Below the pieces are notes generated by a model. The model had not been told where the DNA came from. It did not search any database and saw only the letters and a list, made by a program, of their open reading frames with translations. The translations under genes and the position numbers were made by a program. From Molanna angustata (lineage: Eukaryota; Arthropoda; Insecta; Trichoptera; Molannidae), in NCBI GenBank assembly GCA_963576475.1, contig OY754970.1, positions 32,835,619 through 32,899,618 of the forward strand: a DNA stretch of 64,000 nucleotides, in the 5' to 3' direction. Shown here piece by piece: positions 1-12,344 of the stretch; position 1 is the stretch's first letter; each line of letters opens with the position of its first letter.

Positions 1-345
1 TTCCAAAGTTTTTAATAATATCGAAAAAAGCCGTAACATCTCAACTAGATAATTTAATTTGCTATAAAAAATATTAACATTGTAGTCAAACTTTTTTAGC
101 AATTTTTATAAAAATAGAATTTAGTAGGAAAAAAAGACTGATCTCTATACTATCCTATCCTGACATAAATACCTACTTGTTTTATAAAGAGTACATTTTT
201 TTGGTACGTTTGGTACGTATTCTTCAATTGAACATACTATCGCCATCGACAGTTGGATCTTATGTGTTACATGCAACTAGTTATACCTAGATATCATTGC
301 AGACGAATTATGAAGACATTCTATCGAATGAACAGGGAAATCGGT
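1..345 (+). repeat. Unclassified interspersed repeat, copy A (5' cut by window edge)
   Basis: Closely resembles 10205-10960 and 29930-30640, and in part 13375-13530. Shared landmarks are 'aactagataatttaattt', 'gacagttggatct' and 'tgttacatgcaactag'. The copy runs off the left edge of the window. No coding capacity was seen, and the superfamily is unknown. Confidence 0.75.
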
Positions 346-390
346 CACCTACTTGACTACTTCGCAAGTTATACCTTTTTGTAAGTTATT

Positions 391-467
391 TGTTTATTTA
401 ACTTTTTGTACATAATATAAACAAATTTAATATAATGCACACTGGCGGGCTTATTGCCATTAGGCAA
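391..467 (-). mobile_element. LINE 3' tail fragment (family of the 28.3-29.3 kb LINE)
   Basis: Reverse complement of the 3' UTR end seen intact at 29190-29285: a 'gcctaatggcaataagcccgcc'-like core followed by 'gtgtgcat', 'tttgtttatattatgta' and an A-rich end. Only the last ~75 bp is present, as expected of a severely 5'-truncated LINE. Confidence 0.7.
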
Positions 468-479
468 AAGCTCGCCATT

Positions 480-1409
480 AATGCTATGTTTATTTTAAAT
501 ATTTATCAATAGGTGTCAATGTGGCGTTCTTTAATTAAGTAACTCGGATAGGTCCGGAGCAACTCGGAGCCGAACGACTATTGGATGACTTCGTACCACA
601 CGGAGATGATCTCTCTCTGACGAGCCGGACCAAATACAATGTGTGCGGGTGAGACAAAATCAGACGCGATAAGTTTGAAATATATTAAGAAAACTGTTTT
701 TTATACAAATAATAAATATACTATAATATCACTGTTCAAACAATTTTCTCAAGTGCTACCTTAAATCAAAACACCACAAATTAATCTATTTATATGGAAC
801 ATGTAATATTCATCAAACAAATGCACTTGCTAATTATTAAAACAGTAGGTACCTATCATAAGATGGTTGTCAAAAGTTGATTACCCTTATAACAATAATA
901 CAGATGATTATAATAATATATCAAGAAATTAATTCACGAGCGCGCGCCTTTTAATTGAATTGACGTCAGTGATATAATATTATTTACATACATATTCTTA
1001 AATTCTAAATCAATTACATTTATTTGAATAAATTAATATGAGCATTAAAATAAAAGATAATAATGTTTATTAATAAATATGGAGTTAAATACATACCATT
1101 ACATTGAAAATAATTATTTTGAATTTTCCGAGTTAAATTAATCATACCTACTATAATGTTCAAAAATTCTTAAGGAACTTATTCGCATATTATGTTTGTA
1201 TGTTCTTAATGTGAAAAAATATATATCAAGAAAAAAACAAACATACGTTTTTATTTTTACTATAATTTTAGAAAAAATCTGTGTAGGAAAATATCAAAGT
1301 GCAATCAATAAATTTCACAAACAATACGATTGGGCAGAATCTTCAATGCGTAAATAGTAATAATTATTATGAAGATGCCAACGATTTATTAGAACACAAG
1401 CTATAAATG
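480..1409. other. AT-rich intergenic DNA, no feature recognised
   Basis: No convincing ORF, RNA gene or tandem repeat was seen on either strand. A richer-GC patch at about 535-665 ('gtccggagcaactcggagcc' onward) has no recognisable identity. Confidence 0.5.
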
Positions 1410-1652
1410 CTTAGATTATATATGATACAGATACCTAGTCAGCGCAATGAATGTATGCCAACTAAAACTACGCTGAAACAGACGAATTTCACTCGCCCGG
1501 CCGTATACGTACACCTACCGATACGCACACCTACATAATACGTAGACCAACCGATCTACCGCCTCACACACACATAATGTAAAAAAAAACTTGACATACA
1601 TTTGAATTCGAAATTTGTACTACACGCGGCTTCTGTACATTATAATTCTATG
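1410..1652 (+). mobile_element. hAT-like MITE, copy 1, with 8-bp target duplication
   Basis: The ~243-bp element starts 'cttagattatatatgatacag' and ends 'ctgtacattataattctatg'; the ends are imperfect inverted repeats of each other. It is flanked on both sides by 'tataaatg' (1402-1409 and 1653-1660). A copy about 95% identical by eye lies at 52659-52897 with its own 8-bp duplication. An 8-bp duplication fits hAT-type transposition; the element is non-coding. Confidence 0.8.
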
Positions 1653-1717
1653 TATAAATGTTAAAATTTTATTACACCAAAACAATATTAAAACGAGTGG
1701 GACTGTGCCAACAGTAA

Positions 1718-2477
1718 ACTCTCCACTACACTACAAAGTTAATGTACATTTTTTCTTTTTGAAAGATTGAAAATCTCTAAATGCATTTTTATTAAAAACA
1801 TTTCTATTAGATTCCTAAACAAATATTAGTTCCTGAGGACAAAAGTTTTCATTATACACCATACATACAAAACTCATGCTATGCACTCTCTACATGATAC
1901 ATGTTGAGAAATTGATATAAAAAATTTGCTTTAACAATAGACTATCATGTATGAGACAATGAATAAATTTTGATGAGATGATTGATATGTGTCAAGATAG
2001 AAGATTGCGGTGTTTGGTTCTCTCTACCTACCCCACGAGGAAGATAGCGTGATAGTATGTAGATGAATACTATTACATTCATAGTAGTGGAGATCAAAAA
2101 AATCAGTTTTCTATAGAAACATACAATATCAATATGAAGTTGATAACTCATTTTTCCCAAACAGACGCTATTTATAAAGTTTTAACAGATGAAATCATAG
2201 AGCAAAAATGAACCATTGTCTATGGAAAACTAATCAGCTCTAAGTTAATGTAAGTACTTCACACATATGTTATCAATATGAAGTTCATCGACCTTTTAGT
2301 TTGGGCTATACAGAGGACACAAATTTCAATATTTGCGTACGGCATACGTACAAAAACATCACGACGAAACTCAAAGTATGCATTCTTTACATGATACCCA
2401 CCGAGAAATTGATGTAAAAAAATACGCTTGAAAATTGTGAAATCATGAAATTCCACTATTCCATAGTAGTGGAGAGT
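1718..2477. mobile_element. Possible TE with short terminal inverted repeats and internal duplication
   Basis: 'actctccactac' at 1718-1729 is matched by 'gtagtggagagt' at 2466-2477. Inside, the block around 1876-1932 ('ctctacatgatacatg...gagaaattgatataaa') recurs diverged at 2380-2430. The short ORFs here are not convincing. Boundaries and class are uncertain. Confidence 0.35.
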
Positions 2478-2479
2478 AA

Positions 2480-3460
2480 AAATAAAAACAGAAAGCCTAG
2501 AAATATCAGAAAAAAATATTGATCATATAAGATACCTATAGTACCTATTGATCATGTAATAAAAAGCTGTAATCACTAAATAAAGAATTAATTAAAACAG
2601 CCAGATTCTGAATGTTATTTCTATCCAAAAAGAATTAAAAATATATTTAAGAAATATCATGACACATGACCGTCTCAACGCATTGTCAGTGCTGAGCATC
2701 GAAAGAAAGTTGATTCGGACAATGTCGGATTTTAATATGCGAGTGATTAAGTGGTTAAGTAAAAAAGATCGAAGCTTTTCTGCAAAAAATAAATAAGTAG
2801 GTACCTATTAAACTTATTTGTTAGCAGCCGCCACTGGTTGGTACATCATAAATAATTGGTGAAAAATAAGGTATTGTTTACTATTATTTAATAATAAAAA
2901 TCATTTATTAAAAATGTGTTCTTTCTTTTCCTCATTTTTAGTTATTGGTTGAAAGGTCTGACGGCAATGGAATGCACTGTGATATTGCGGTTAGTAAATA
3001 AAACAGGAATAATATGTAGTTGAAGATCGGAAAGACCAACCAGCATTGGGGTATTTACGAGCATCGTTTTACAAGAAAAGACCATAAAAGTTTGTGGTTA
3101 GTTGACCGCAACCACAATATTTACTAAACTCAACAATGTGAATGATAAAAAATGATATTAAACGGTTTTAATCACATAACCTAAGTCGAACTCCGTGGTG
3201 GGCTGGATACATATTTGATTCCTGAGGTTCTAGTTTCGTTATCAGATTCAATCGGTGTTTTGATTGGAGGATGAAAATTAATAAGTTTTGAAATATGGCA
3301 ACATATCAATGAATTTTTGAAAAATATTGCAATGTGTAAAAACATACTCCTTGACATTCCACAGCTTACTTATTCGGGGTATACAAATAAATTGAATGCC
3401 ACTATCTTTCTCTTGAGATATTTCTCACCTCGACTCTACTAGTTTTTTTATTTTAAGAGC
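2480..3460. other. AT-rich intergenic DNA, nothing recognised
   Basis: No ORF with recognisable family features and no tandem repeat were seen. Confidence 0.5.
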
Positions 3461-3523
3461 ATTCAGAGTCAACTGCTCTAGAGCAGTTGGCCCAACCGCT
3501 AGAAGCAGTCGGTTCAAATGCAA

Positions 3524-3596
3524 CACGACTGCTTCAAGCTGCCAGCATTCATTCAGTTGCAATATGGAGTTGTAGCGACAGCTTGAAGCAGTCGTG
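3524..3596. repeat. Perfect 18-bp inverted repeat (hairpin)
   Basis: 'cacgactgcttcaagctg' at 3524-3541 is the exact reverse complement of 3579-3596, with a 37-nt loop. Related words ('agaagcagtcgg', 'cagcttgaagcgattg') occur nearby at 3500-3790, so this may be the middle of an old MITE. Confidence 0.8.
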
Positions 3597-3599
3597 AAC

Positions 3600-5450
3600 A
3601 GTTTTTTATTTATTAGTTATGACATAAACATTGTTAAGTACAAAAAATTAAATTATCAACTACATTTTTTTTTCAAATGAGTACTGTCCCAAAAAAGTTA
3701 AAAACTTGTATTGTAAACAATAATTTTGTAATGGAACTGCAGACTGCCGTGCTCAGACAGCTTGAAGCGATTGATCCTGACTACTACAAGCAGTCCGTGT
3801 AACTCAGGTCTAACAAAATTTTAAGCAAACTATTTATCTACCTTGTTATTGATAACTCGTGTTCGAAAGAGGAGTATCGGTACTTAATACATTACATATT
3901 TATTAGACTAAAATATAAATATTTATTTACACACAAGAAAAATACAGTTAAAAGGATCAATGTTTCAAGTCTCGATTCTCTAATATACTTGAGTATGCCA
4001 TTGAAAAATAATATCCCCATCAATATTATGTAAGTAATATCTGTGCTGCGGTTGAAGATTTTCCATTACTTGGATTCTGACGTTTTCATCTCTTAAAATT
4101 TCATTTGTCAATGTTTGCACGATCGACCCTTACCTTTTATTCCACTCCTAACTGCCTTGAAAACATCGTCAGACGATTATAATGTATACAAGCGCCATAA
4201 CCAAATGTATGCAATTCTCTTGCCAAAATTTGTGTAATTCCGTTTAATGTTTATGATTGATAGTTATTTTATTTATTTTATTTTATAGAATACAACAGCA
4301 ATACAATAAATATTTATACAAATATACAAAGATAATTTTTACATAGCCAATTATAGTATTCTAAAAATATATTAAGTACCTACATATACATTTATTAACA
4401 ATTATGAAAACAGGATGGGAAAGGAGAGAGATAGGGAGGGGAGTGGGGGGAAGCATCGACCACTAGAAACTCATATTATGATTTACCTCACGTGTCTCAA
4501 TGTTGAATAATGATAAATTAAAATTAAGTTAAAGTTAAAGGGGCACAATTAAAAAGTTAAAGATGTGCACAACAAGACAGCACAGATTAAATAACCGACA
4601 AATTCACAATTTTTTTTTTAATACATAAAAACTTGAAGTTATGTATTTATATTTATATTCAACTGTGTCGATTTCTTCAAGAAAATTTATTCTCTTAACA
4701 TATCGATAGCTTTAAGTAAAGACGAAGGTAATTTAGTGTACATATTTGTGTACATCCGTATGTCCAAGGTATACACCTTTATAAGAAACTGCCCTACTGT
4801 TAAGGAAGACCGTGTAGGTATATACATATATGTAACATTTCTTAATTATATAACTCATTGGGTTTCTTGTTCTTACGTTTTTTTATATAGGTAATTCCGA
4901 ATACGTACGTGCATCGAATAAATCCATGAATACCTTTAAAGGCAGTTATACCTACAAACAAAAAGAATGTTGAAGTCTAGTTATATTTCCATTTTTATAA
5001 TCTAATCTTACGACACCATATTTTGTACATAAAGTTATTTCCCTAAAATGACGTATTTCTATTTTTATGAAACATTATAACAAAAAAAAATGGTGCAAAA
5101 GTAAAATATACAAAAAGATTTGACATAATAAAATATTCATTAATTTATACCATAACGGCATATCCCACAGTGTGGGGTAACCAGCGACCTCATAAAAAGA
5201 AACAAGAAACATGCGTGTATTCCCACACACCTATACTGGCACTCTAGTCGCCCCATTGCTGAACTATGTGAGATGTTATTTTTCCCGTTGTATTTTCGAA
5301 CAAAGTAGCACTTATTTGCTGGAAAACAAAATATACATAAAAGAAAACTTAGAATAATATACAATGAATTAATCAAATTTTGATTTTCAATCTAAAATCA
5401 ATAGTGACTCAACTTAAAATAAAATACTTTAGCACACAAATAACCATTCC
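3600..5450. other. Intergenic, no gene; possible old LINE 3' UTR at 4270-4700
   Basis: The stretch at 4430-4460 (G-rich 'gggaggggagtggggggaag') followed by AT-rich sequence loosely resembles the reversed 3' UTR region at 17930-18000. Nothing else was recognised. Confidence 0.3.
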
Positions 5451-5451
5451 T

Positions 5452-5527
5452 GAAAAATTTAAAATAATAACATAACCCTAAAAGAGACAAGCAAAAATAA
5501 TAAATGCGTTCAATACTTTTAATGTAA
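5452..5527. repeat. ~75-bp direct repeat, left copy (flanks LINE tail)
   Basis: Matches 5928-6000 with several mismatches; shared words are 'aataataaatgcgttc' and 'atacttttaatg'. The two copies bracket the LINE fragment at 5580-5904, so they may be an unusually long target duplication or an older tandem duplication. Confidence 0.7.
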
Positions 5528-5579
5528 TTTAACAAAGGTGTTTTTTAATGGAAGATATTAAGGAAAACCTTTGGCCTAA

Positions 5580-5904
5580 CTAACGATGGAGGGGCCTGGA
5601 GAATACGGTATAATCATGAGCTAGAGGCAATGTACAACGAAACGAATGTGTCCAATTTATTAAAATTCAGCGCCTACGTTGGCTTGGACATGTTTGCCGG
5701 ATGGATGAGGACCGTATTACTAAAAAGGTATTAGACACCTGTCCCGAAGGCAGAATAAGTAGAGGCAGACCTAGGTTGAGATGGCTGGACGACGTGCTGT
5801 ACGATATAACAGAAATGGACCTGATAAATTGGAGAAGATTGGCGGTCGGTAGGGAGGGATGGAGACGATTTCTGGAGGAGGCCAGGGTCCGTAGCGGACT
5901 GTAG
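5580..5904 (+). pseudogene. LINE reverse transcriptase C-terminal tail (fragment)
   Basis: Across one frameshift the plus strand encodes the end of an endonuclease/RT-type LINE ORF2. It contains W-R-I-R-Y-N-H-E-L, then R-L-R-W-L-G-H-V-C-R-M, then the basic 'GRPRLRW' motif, and ends '...EEARVRSGL' followed by TAG at 5902-5904. A short (ATG)n run at about 5918-5930 is typical of RTE-like 3' ends. The fragment is 5'-truncated and non-functional. Clade assignment is by resemblance only. Confidence 0.8.
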
Positions 5905-5927
5905 TGCCAGTGATAATGATGATGATG

Positions 5928-6000
5928 AAAAATTAAAAATAATGACATCTCTAAAACAGACAGGCAAAAATAATAAATGCGTTCGATACTTTTAATGAAG
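5928..6000. repeat. ~75-bp direct repeat, right copy
   Basis: Partner of 5452-5527; it begins directly after the (ATG)n tail of the LINE fragment. Confidence 0.7.
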
Positions 6001-6199
6001 AAGACAATTGAAAAAGTGTCACTCTTCTTGCTTGGTGGGAATCAGAATGACTGAATATTAGAATGACATTACTTGGGCTTGTGGTCAGTTTTACATTTCC
6101 AGAAGTGTTACTAATCCAGGCTTGTGAAGGCTATAATGTAGTTTTGGATTTAGGACGAACTCAAAATTGTGATTTCTTGAGTTGTGACGTAATTCATGG

Positions 6200-7570
6200 C
6201 GTGGTGCGAAATCAATATTCGTGATTCTCGAATGTAGGGATAAATTGATAAAAAAGATCACACCCATCATGAGCCTTGGCCTCCTCAAGGACATTACGTC
6301 ATTCCGTCCGGTCCATTGCACCACACCTTTCAAGTTCTTTTCTACACCATCCATCCACCTTAATTTAAGTCTTCCTACGTTTCGCCTCGCATTTGGTCTG
6401 CGTTAAGAATCTTCTTCGGGACTGTCTGAACTATTACTCTGTGGTCTGAACCATCTGAGGCGATAAATTTTTATGTATGTTGGGCTAATTGTAGGTACAT
6501 ACGTTCCAGCTCATGGTTATACCTCCATGTTCTATTTTTATAAACAGGCCCTAAGATTTTTCTTTTAAATACCAGAAGCGCATTTTCGTCTCGTTTACTC
6601 AGGACCCAGCACTCAGATCCATACACAAGTACTGGTCTCAAAAGCGTTTTATACAACAGTAACTATGTGCTTCTTGTCAGCAAACGAGATTGAGATGCTT
6701 GTGGATTCCAAAGTAGCACTTATCTGCTACTGCGTTTCTTAATTTAATCTCAACACTGATATCATTATTGCAGGTTACTACTGAGTATTGTAAAGAATCA
6801 AGTATTTCTATGGCAAGTTTTTATTCCTCCAAGGGCATGAGTACCTGCGCTAATTAACGTTCCTGAGGTATTTCTACGTTTGGGTACTTTGGATATAATC
6901 ATGTGTTTTTAAGGAGTTCACCTGAAATCTCATTCCACTGGCAGCTTCCTCCAAATCTGAAAACTGTATTTGACATCTCTAGATGTTCTTGCAACTATAT
7001 CAACACCATCGGCATACGCAAGGATCTGGCATGATTTCCTGAATATTGTACCCGAGGTCTCAATTTGGCGTCCCTGATAGTTTTCTCTAGCGACAGCGCA
7101 TCACCCTGATGCAGAACATTATGTAATAAATTGGACAGAAGTGCTGGTTTATATTTTTACTCTTGCTGGGTAATCCTAGTTGTATCATCGCCTGGTACGA
7201 TTTCAGTCGGCTCACAATATCATAATGCCGAGTTAAAATATATAAACATGTGATGTGTCTATACATTATATTCAAGGGTTTTCTCTGGTATCTATCTAAG
7301 AGTAGATATCTGGTCATTTGTTGATTATCCAGGCCTGAATCCACTCTGGTATTATCCAATTGTACGTACGGCAGCAGTAGCATGAATAGTTCACTTGAAC
7401 ACTTTAAAAGTTGTATTGAGGAGTGCTATAGCTCAATAATTACTGCACACCATCAACTTTGTCATTTTTATCATGCAAAGGTCTGTTGATAGGTTCTCCA
7501 CCAAATTTGAGCAGATCGCCCGGCCATTATGTCCAGGGGATTTGTTGTTTTTAAGACGTCGAGATAATAG
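6200..7570 (-). pseudogene. Degenerate LINE reverse transcriptase (RTE-like tail family)
   Basis: Reading down the minus strand through several frameshifts, RT landmarks appear in the correct order. 'LKNNKSPG' is near 7550 (finger region) and 'IQLGLPSKS' near 7170. An 'ILAYADGVDIVART' catalytic box is near 7000, with the second catalytic Asp of YADD changed to Gly. 'YKTLLRPVLVYGSECWVL' is near 6640 and 'TWRYNHELE' near 6520. A 'LRWMDGVEKNLK'-like tail is near 6340. Stops and shifts break the frame throughout. It is the same general family as the tail at 5580-5904 but on the opposite strand. Confidence 0.75.
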
Positions 7571-9890
7571 TTTTTAAATCGATAGTCCATTATACCGAGG
7601 ATTGTTCTGCGTAGATTTTTTATACTTTCAGCTAGTTAACATATTACAACATAATTACAATTATCAATAACTAGTCATCAACAATAATAATAAGATCAAT
7701 TACTTTCCATGTTTACTCACATTCTAAGAATTTTTGGGGATTTTTATACAAAGTAACACAATATGTCTGTTATCTCTCATTGATAGCTCTTGAACCATCA
7801 TTTACTGATGGTATGATGTCATATGTACAAAAGGCAACACGATTTCTTTTCCGAATTCATTATCTGCATATAATTTTGGGAATAATGGTGTGATGGAGTC
7901 CCAGAGTACTAGTTCGTATTTTGATAAATAAAAAGTTATCATTTGAGTAACAGTTTTCAAGTAAGAAATATCCGGAAATACCAGTATTTATTTTGAGTTC
8001 ATCGATGTTTTTTATAATTATTATCAGAATACTTTTAATGCGAATGATTTGAAAATTAAAAAAGAATGTTGATCTAGTGAGTAGTCAAAACATCAACAAA
8101 ACAAAATACAGAAGATTATATCCAAAAACAATAGGGGCTAAAAAACAAAAGCAGTGCATTGATTGTTGTAAAAAATCCGGGTACCTATGTCTAAAAAAAT
8201 CTATCGCAAAATAAAACGATTTGATTTTTATTTTAAACACCTCAAAAACATATCATAGTATTTCATAATTGCAATGTTTAGTTTTATTTTCACTCACCTA
8301 CTTATAAATTCGTTTTTATTTTACAGATTATTTGAAAAGTCAAAAGCGAAATCTAGAATGTGAAGAAATAATGTTGCTAATCGGCGATAAACCAAAACCG
8401 GATTCAAACCAGATCCACTGACAGCAGCGCGAAAAGTCGCAAAAGGCATACTAATTCATATTATCAGTTTAATTGATGCGTGTGATTGGTTAGTTTCTTT
8501 TTGTGGCGTGGGCGTCTTAGGTGGAAACAATGATCCTCTTACTGTGGCCATGTGCACGGACGAGCAACGTTGGACGGAGGTCACGATTGACGTCAATGGA
8601 GTCCTACTTGAGTCACGTGACAAGGACCGGTGCATTCCGACGGTTGGCCGTGGGGGGCAAATACCTACTCAGACATGACAGCTCATAGCCATAATATCGT
8701 ATTTCTCTCACAGACATGATACTCACAATGTAAATATCAACCACTGATTATTTTTAAACTTACAGATATAAATATAAATGAAAAATAAATAAGTACTATT
8801 TAATACTTTAAAAAAAATCGTTAACAGTTAACAACAATAGAATGTTAACAAAACAGTTAAAACAGGAATATTTCCTTGTTACCACTTTTTTAAAAATATT
8901 TGCCGGACATTTGATTAGGTACACAAAATTTAGGCCAGAAAATTACATAAATTAGCTAAGGGAGCTTGCATATAATATTGATTATACTCATTAATATTGT
9001 AATAAAAACTTTATGTGTAATATACATTGCATAAAAACAGGAGTTACATAATTTAAAACCTCAAGCCAATCTTAAAAACCATTAACTATAAAAAGGCATA
9101 CATTATAATCAAGTTCGTGCTGTCGAAACATACGACACTATCAAGTACCTAGTAAAAATAATTTATTAAAATTTAGGCATTGTTCGTTCGACAAATTTAA
9201 ATTTCATATAAATTTTTTTATTTTGTTTTTACATAATATGCTTTGTTCATTTTTATTAAGTATCTTTTATATATTTTTTTTATTATTATTTGATGTGTAT
9301 TTATTATAAAATAATATTCAAGACCAGAATTATCTTGGCTAGCACTGGAAAATATACAATATATTTAAACAGGAATATTATAAGTGACCCGTCTCAGAAC
9401 AGGTTTTCCTAGTGAGACAGGGAACGAAAAATTTATTGTCATTCGTTTATTTTTGTATAATAAACGTTGGGTTGCCGGCAATGAAACTGAAAATATTTTA
9501 TAATTTGCTAAAAATGATGCATATTTTTCTATTCCTCTAGATCGTCAACATAAATAAAAATTAATAAATAATGAAGCATTCTGTTGTTTGTTTACAACGT
9601 AAATTAACGCAGGTAGGTATATTAAAATACATCGTGTCTTACATATTATGTGTATGTGATGTAAACATGTATTTTGTCCAAATACATATATGTACATAAC
9701 ATGTTAAGTTACGTCGACGGTGATCACAGCTGTGCATTCTACGGTATGAGACACACCTTCCAGAACACACACCTCTATACATAAGCGAGTGGGTTGTGGC
9801 CAACACCAAACTCTCCATAACATACGTAAGTTAGTATTTCTCGGTATGTACGTATATAATATGTAATTATGTAAAAATTGATAAATTAAT
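7570..9890. other. AT-rich intergenic DNA, nothing recognised
   Basis: No gene was seen. A GC-richer patch at 8510-8670 contains 'tgacgtca' and 'gtcacgtgac' words but no promoter or ORF that I can defend. Confidence 0.5.
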
Positions 9891-9920
9891 TAATTATTAA
9901 TTAATATTAATTAATAATTA
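9891..9920. repeat. Perfect 30-bp AT palindrome
   Basis: The 30 bases built from 'taattattaattaat' and its reverse complement form an uninterrupted palindrome. It could be chance in AT-rich DNA or a cruciform-prone site. Confidence 0.9.
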
Positions 9921-10204
9921 CCTATTTATTAAATAATTAACTATGTAATAATATGTAATTATACATATTATGTTATTTACTCCTGTCCCAACAAGTTTTA
10001 AACTTTATTGGGACAGTACTTATTTGAGAAATACTGTAATAATTTTGATTTTTGTATTATTTATCAATGTTAATATTATGTATAACTTATAAAAAAGGTA
10101 CACTTTTTTTTCTGAAATTTGGGCAATGTACAAATAAAATTTTAATAATATTATAAATGTAAATAGCATACGTGTTGTAACTTAATCAGCCCATCTTTGA
10201 TTTC

Positions 10205-10960
10205 ATGTTATTCATGTTCGCTTGATTCACAAAGCCTAAAATTTCTGCTAGTAGGTACCTATAGAAAACTACACAACTTTTATACTCAGAACTTTTGAAG
10301 TTTTGCTTTACTTTTCCATATACACGTATATCTCAAAAAGTATAATAGCTAGAATACTGAATATTGGTATAAAAATAGAGACAAATACAAATATTATTTA
10401 TTTTCAAATGCCAAGGTTTCTCAAACATTTTTTATCAAGAAAAACATTTTTTATGATAATTTTATATGTTTAACTGCCTTTATTTCCATTTTTTTTAAAT
10501 ATCGAAAAACGCCGAAACACCAAAACTAGATAATTTAATTTTCTATAAAAATATGTGTATTATAGTAGTACTACTCAAACTTTTTTAAAAAATTGAATTT
10601 AGTGACGATATCGTTTCAGACAATTTGTATACACTACACAGTATCTACGGGGACTCAATAGTTTGATACTTATCTCCAAACATACATACATACATACCAT
10701 CATTATGTTTTCATACTCTGGGTAGGAAAAAAGGACTGACCTTATTTTATCCTATCCTTACAAACATACCTGCATGATGTGTTGTGTAGAAAACAAAATT
10801 TCTTAAAATATTCAATAATTTGTATTTATGGGTTTATACTTTGGTACGTATTCTTCAACTATACATACTATCGGTATAGATAGTTGGATCTCATGTGTTA
10901 CATGCAACTAGTTATACCTAGATCTCAATGCAGACAAATTATGAAGACATTCAATGTGAA
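10205..10960 (+). repeat. Unclassified interspersed repeat, copy B (longest)
   Basis: Matches 29930-30640 along most of its length and 1-345 in its second half. Landmarks are 'aacttttatactca', 'atctacggggactcaatag' and 'tgttacatgcaactag'. No ORF and no clear terminal repeats. Confidence 0.75.
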
Positions 10961-11559
10961 AAGAATACATTTGAAAAATGCAAAATTATAACTAATTCAT
11001 AATATCAGAGAGTAAAAAGTGTATGTGAGAAATAAATTTTAAATGTTATATTCAAAGAAACTCCATAATTTGATACATCTGCTATGTCTTGCTTCAATTA
11101 AACGTTTTAATCTTTTATTTACAGTATCGTTCAAAATACGTATCCATATATGTATTTATCAATAATATTTTAAGATTAGCACTTCTTAATAAACCAATTT
11201 AACCGAGCACAGCGTTAATAAAAAAAAATATTTGCAAATTAACTGTCGTGCGTCAATCGATAAAAAAGTTATCGTTTTATATTCGTATGTAATTCGCGTT
11301 AATATAATTTTTTTCAGATACCACAGTGACATAATTTAGTATTATAATATTATTTATCCGCGATATATTATGATTAATATGCATGATATATTCTTCCGTA
11401 TGATTAAATATATTATTCTTCAGTATATTTTCACATCCCAAAGAAAATCTTTCGATTACTGAGACAAGAAAAAAAGAATTTCAAAATCAGGGGGGCAAGT
11501 CTGGTCAACCGGCGAAATCAAAACCATCCATGTTTACCCATATCATAGATATATTTTTA

Positions 11560-12214
11560 ATAACATGTAACTCTTTTAATTATTGTCTTATTCTTTGCTT
11601 TCATTATATTATTTTTTTAGGTAATTTTTTTCAATTCTTTGTCAGTTTATTTTCATTTGTGTATTTATTTTAAGGTACCTACTGCCTCCCTGACCAGCCA
11701 GCTGGTTAAAAATTATTTGACCAACACCAATTTAGTTATTTTATTTTAATATTTTAGTTACTTTTTTTAATATATAGGTAATGCAACTGGCTCACGCCAG
11801 TCGCAATTATAACTACAAACAAACCTAACCAACCTATTAATACCAAACTTTTGTAGGTTAGGTTTAAAAAATCGGTGTACATCCTAGGCTATCCTGGCTG
11901 GTTAGGGAGGCAGTACCTTATTTTAATACTATATTTTAAGCTTGTTATGTTTTTCTGTTTTGTCTGAGAATTTTATTTATTGTATTTAAAAAAATGATTT
12001 TTTTTCATTTTATTTTTAAATTTTGTATTTTTAGTATTTTTTTCTTTATTATTAATTTTAACTTACCTATGTTTTTTTATTTTTTGTTTTTATTATTTTA
12101 TTATGTTGTTTTTTTTTTGTTTTTTTATGATTATGGCAATGCACATGTTTATTTTTTTCTTGTTTAACATACTTTTGTAAATGCTCTAATAAGCGTAGAA
12201 CTTAATAAATAAAT
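11560..12214 (+). mobile_element. 5'-truncated LINE 3' UTR inserted in MITE P copy 1
   Basis: T- and A-rich non-coding sequence ends 'cttaataaataaataa' (polyadenylation-like) exactly where the MITE P sequence resumes. It carries a second MITE at 11674-11917. Identification as a LINE rests on the 3' end only. Confidence 0.45.
11674..11917. mobile_element. MITE with ~24-bp inverted repeats and 9-bp target duplication
   Basis: The left end 'ggtacctactgcctccctg' and the inverted right end 'ggtactgcctccctaacc' are near-identical apart from a 4-bp indel. The element is flanked by 'ttattttaa' at 11665-11673 and 11918-11926. A 9-bp duplication would fit a Mutator-like element, but the low complexity of the flanks leaves 8 bp possible. 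Confidence 0.75.
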
Positions 12215-12344
12215 AATTATCATTTGGAGTTCTATAATGTGTTAGGATATTATAGAACTCCATATGATAATTATATTCAAGATATGGGTACTCATGAGGG
12301 TTTTGATTTCGACGTTTGACCAGTCTTGCCACCCCCCCCCCCAG

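Larger units (their letters stand above)
11491..12342. mobile_element. Palindromic MITE (family P), copy 1, split by a later insertion
   Basis: The left arm (11491-11563) starts 'gggggcaagtctggtcaacc'. The right arm (about 12215-12342) ends 'gacgtttgaccagtcttgcc' and is followed by a C run. The arms are inverted repeats and match the intact copies at 28538-28719 and 28797-28976. The 3' end of a LINE sits in the middle. The C run at the right end has expanded to about 13. Confidence 0.8.
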
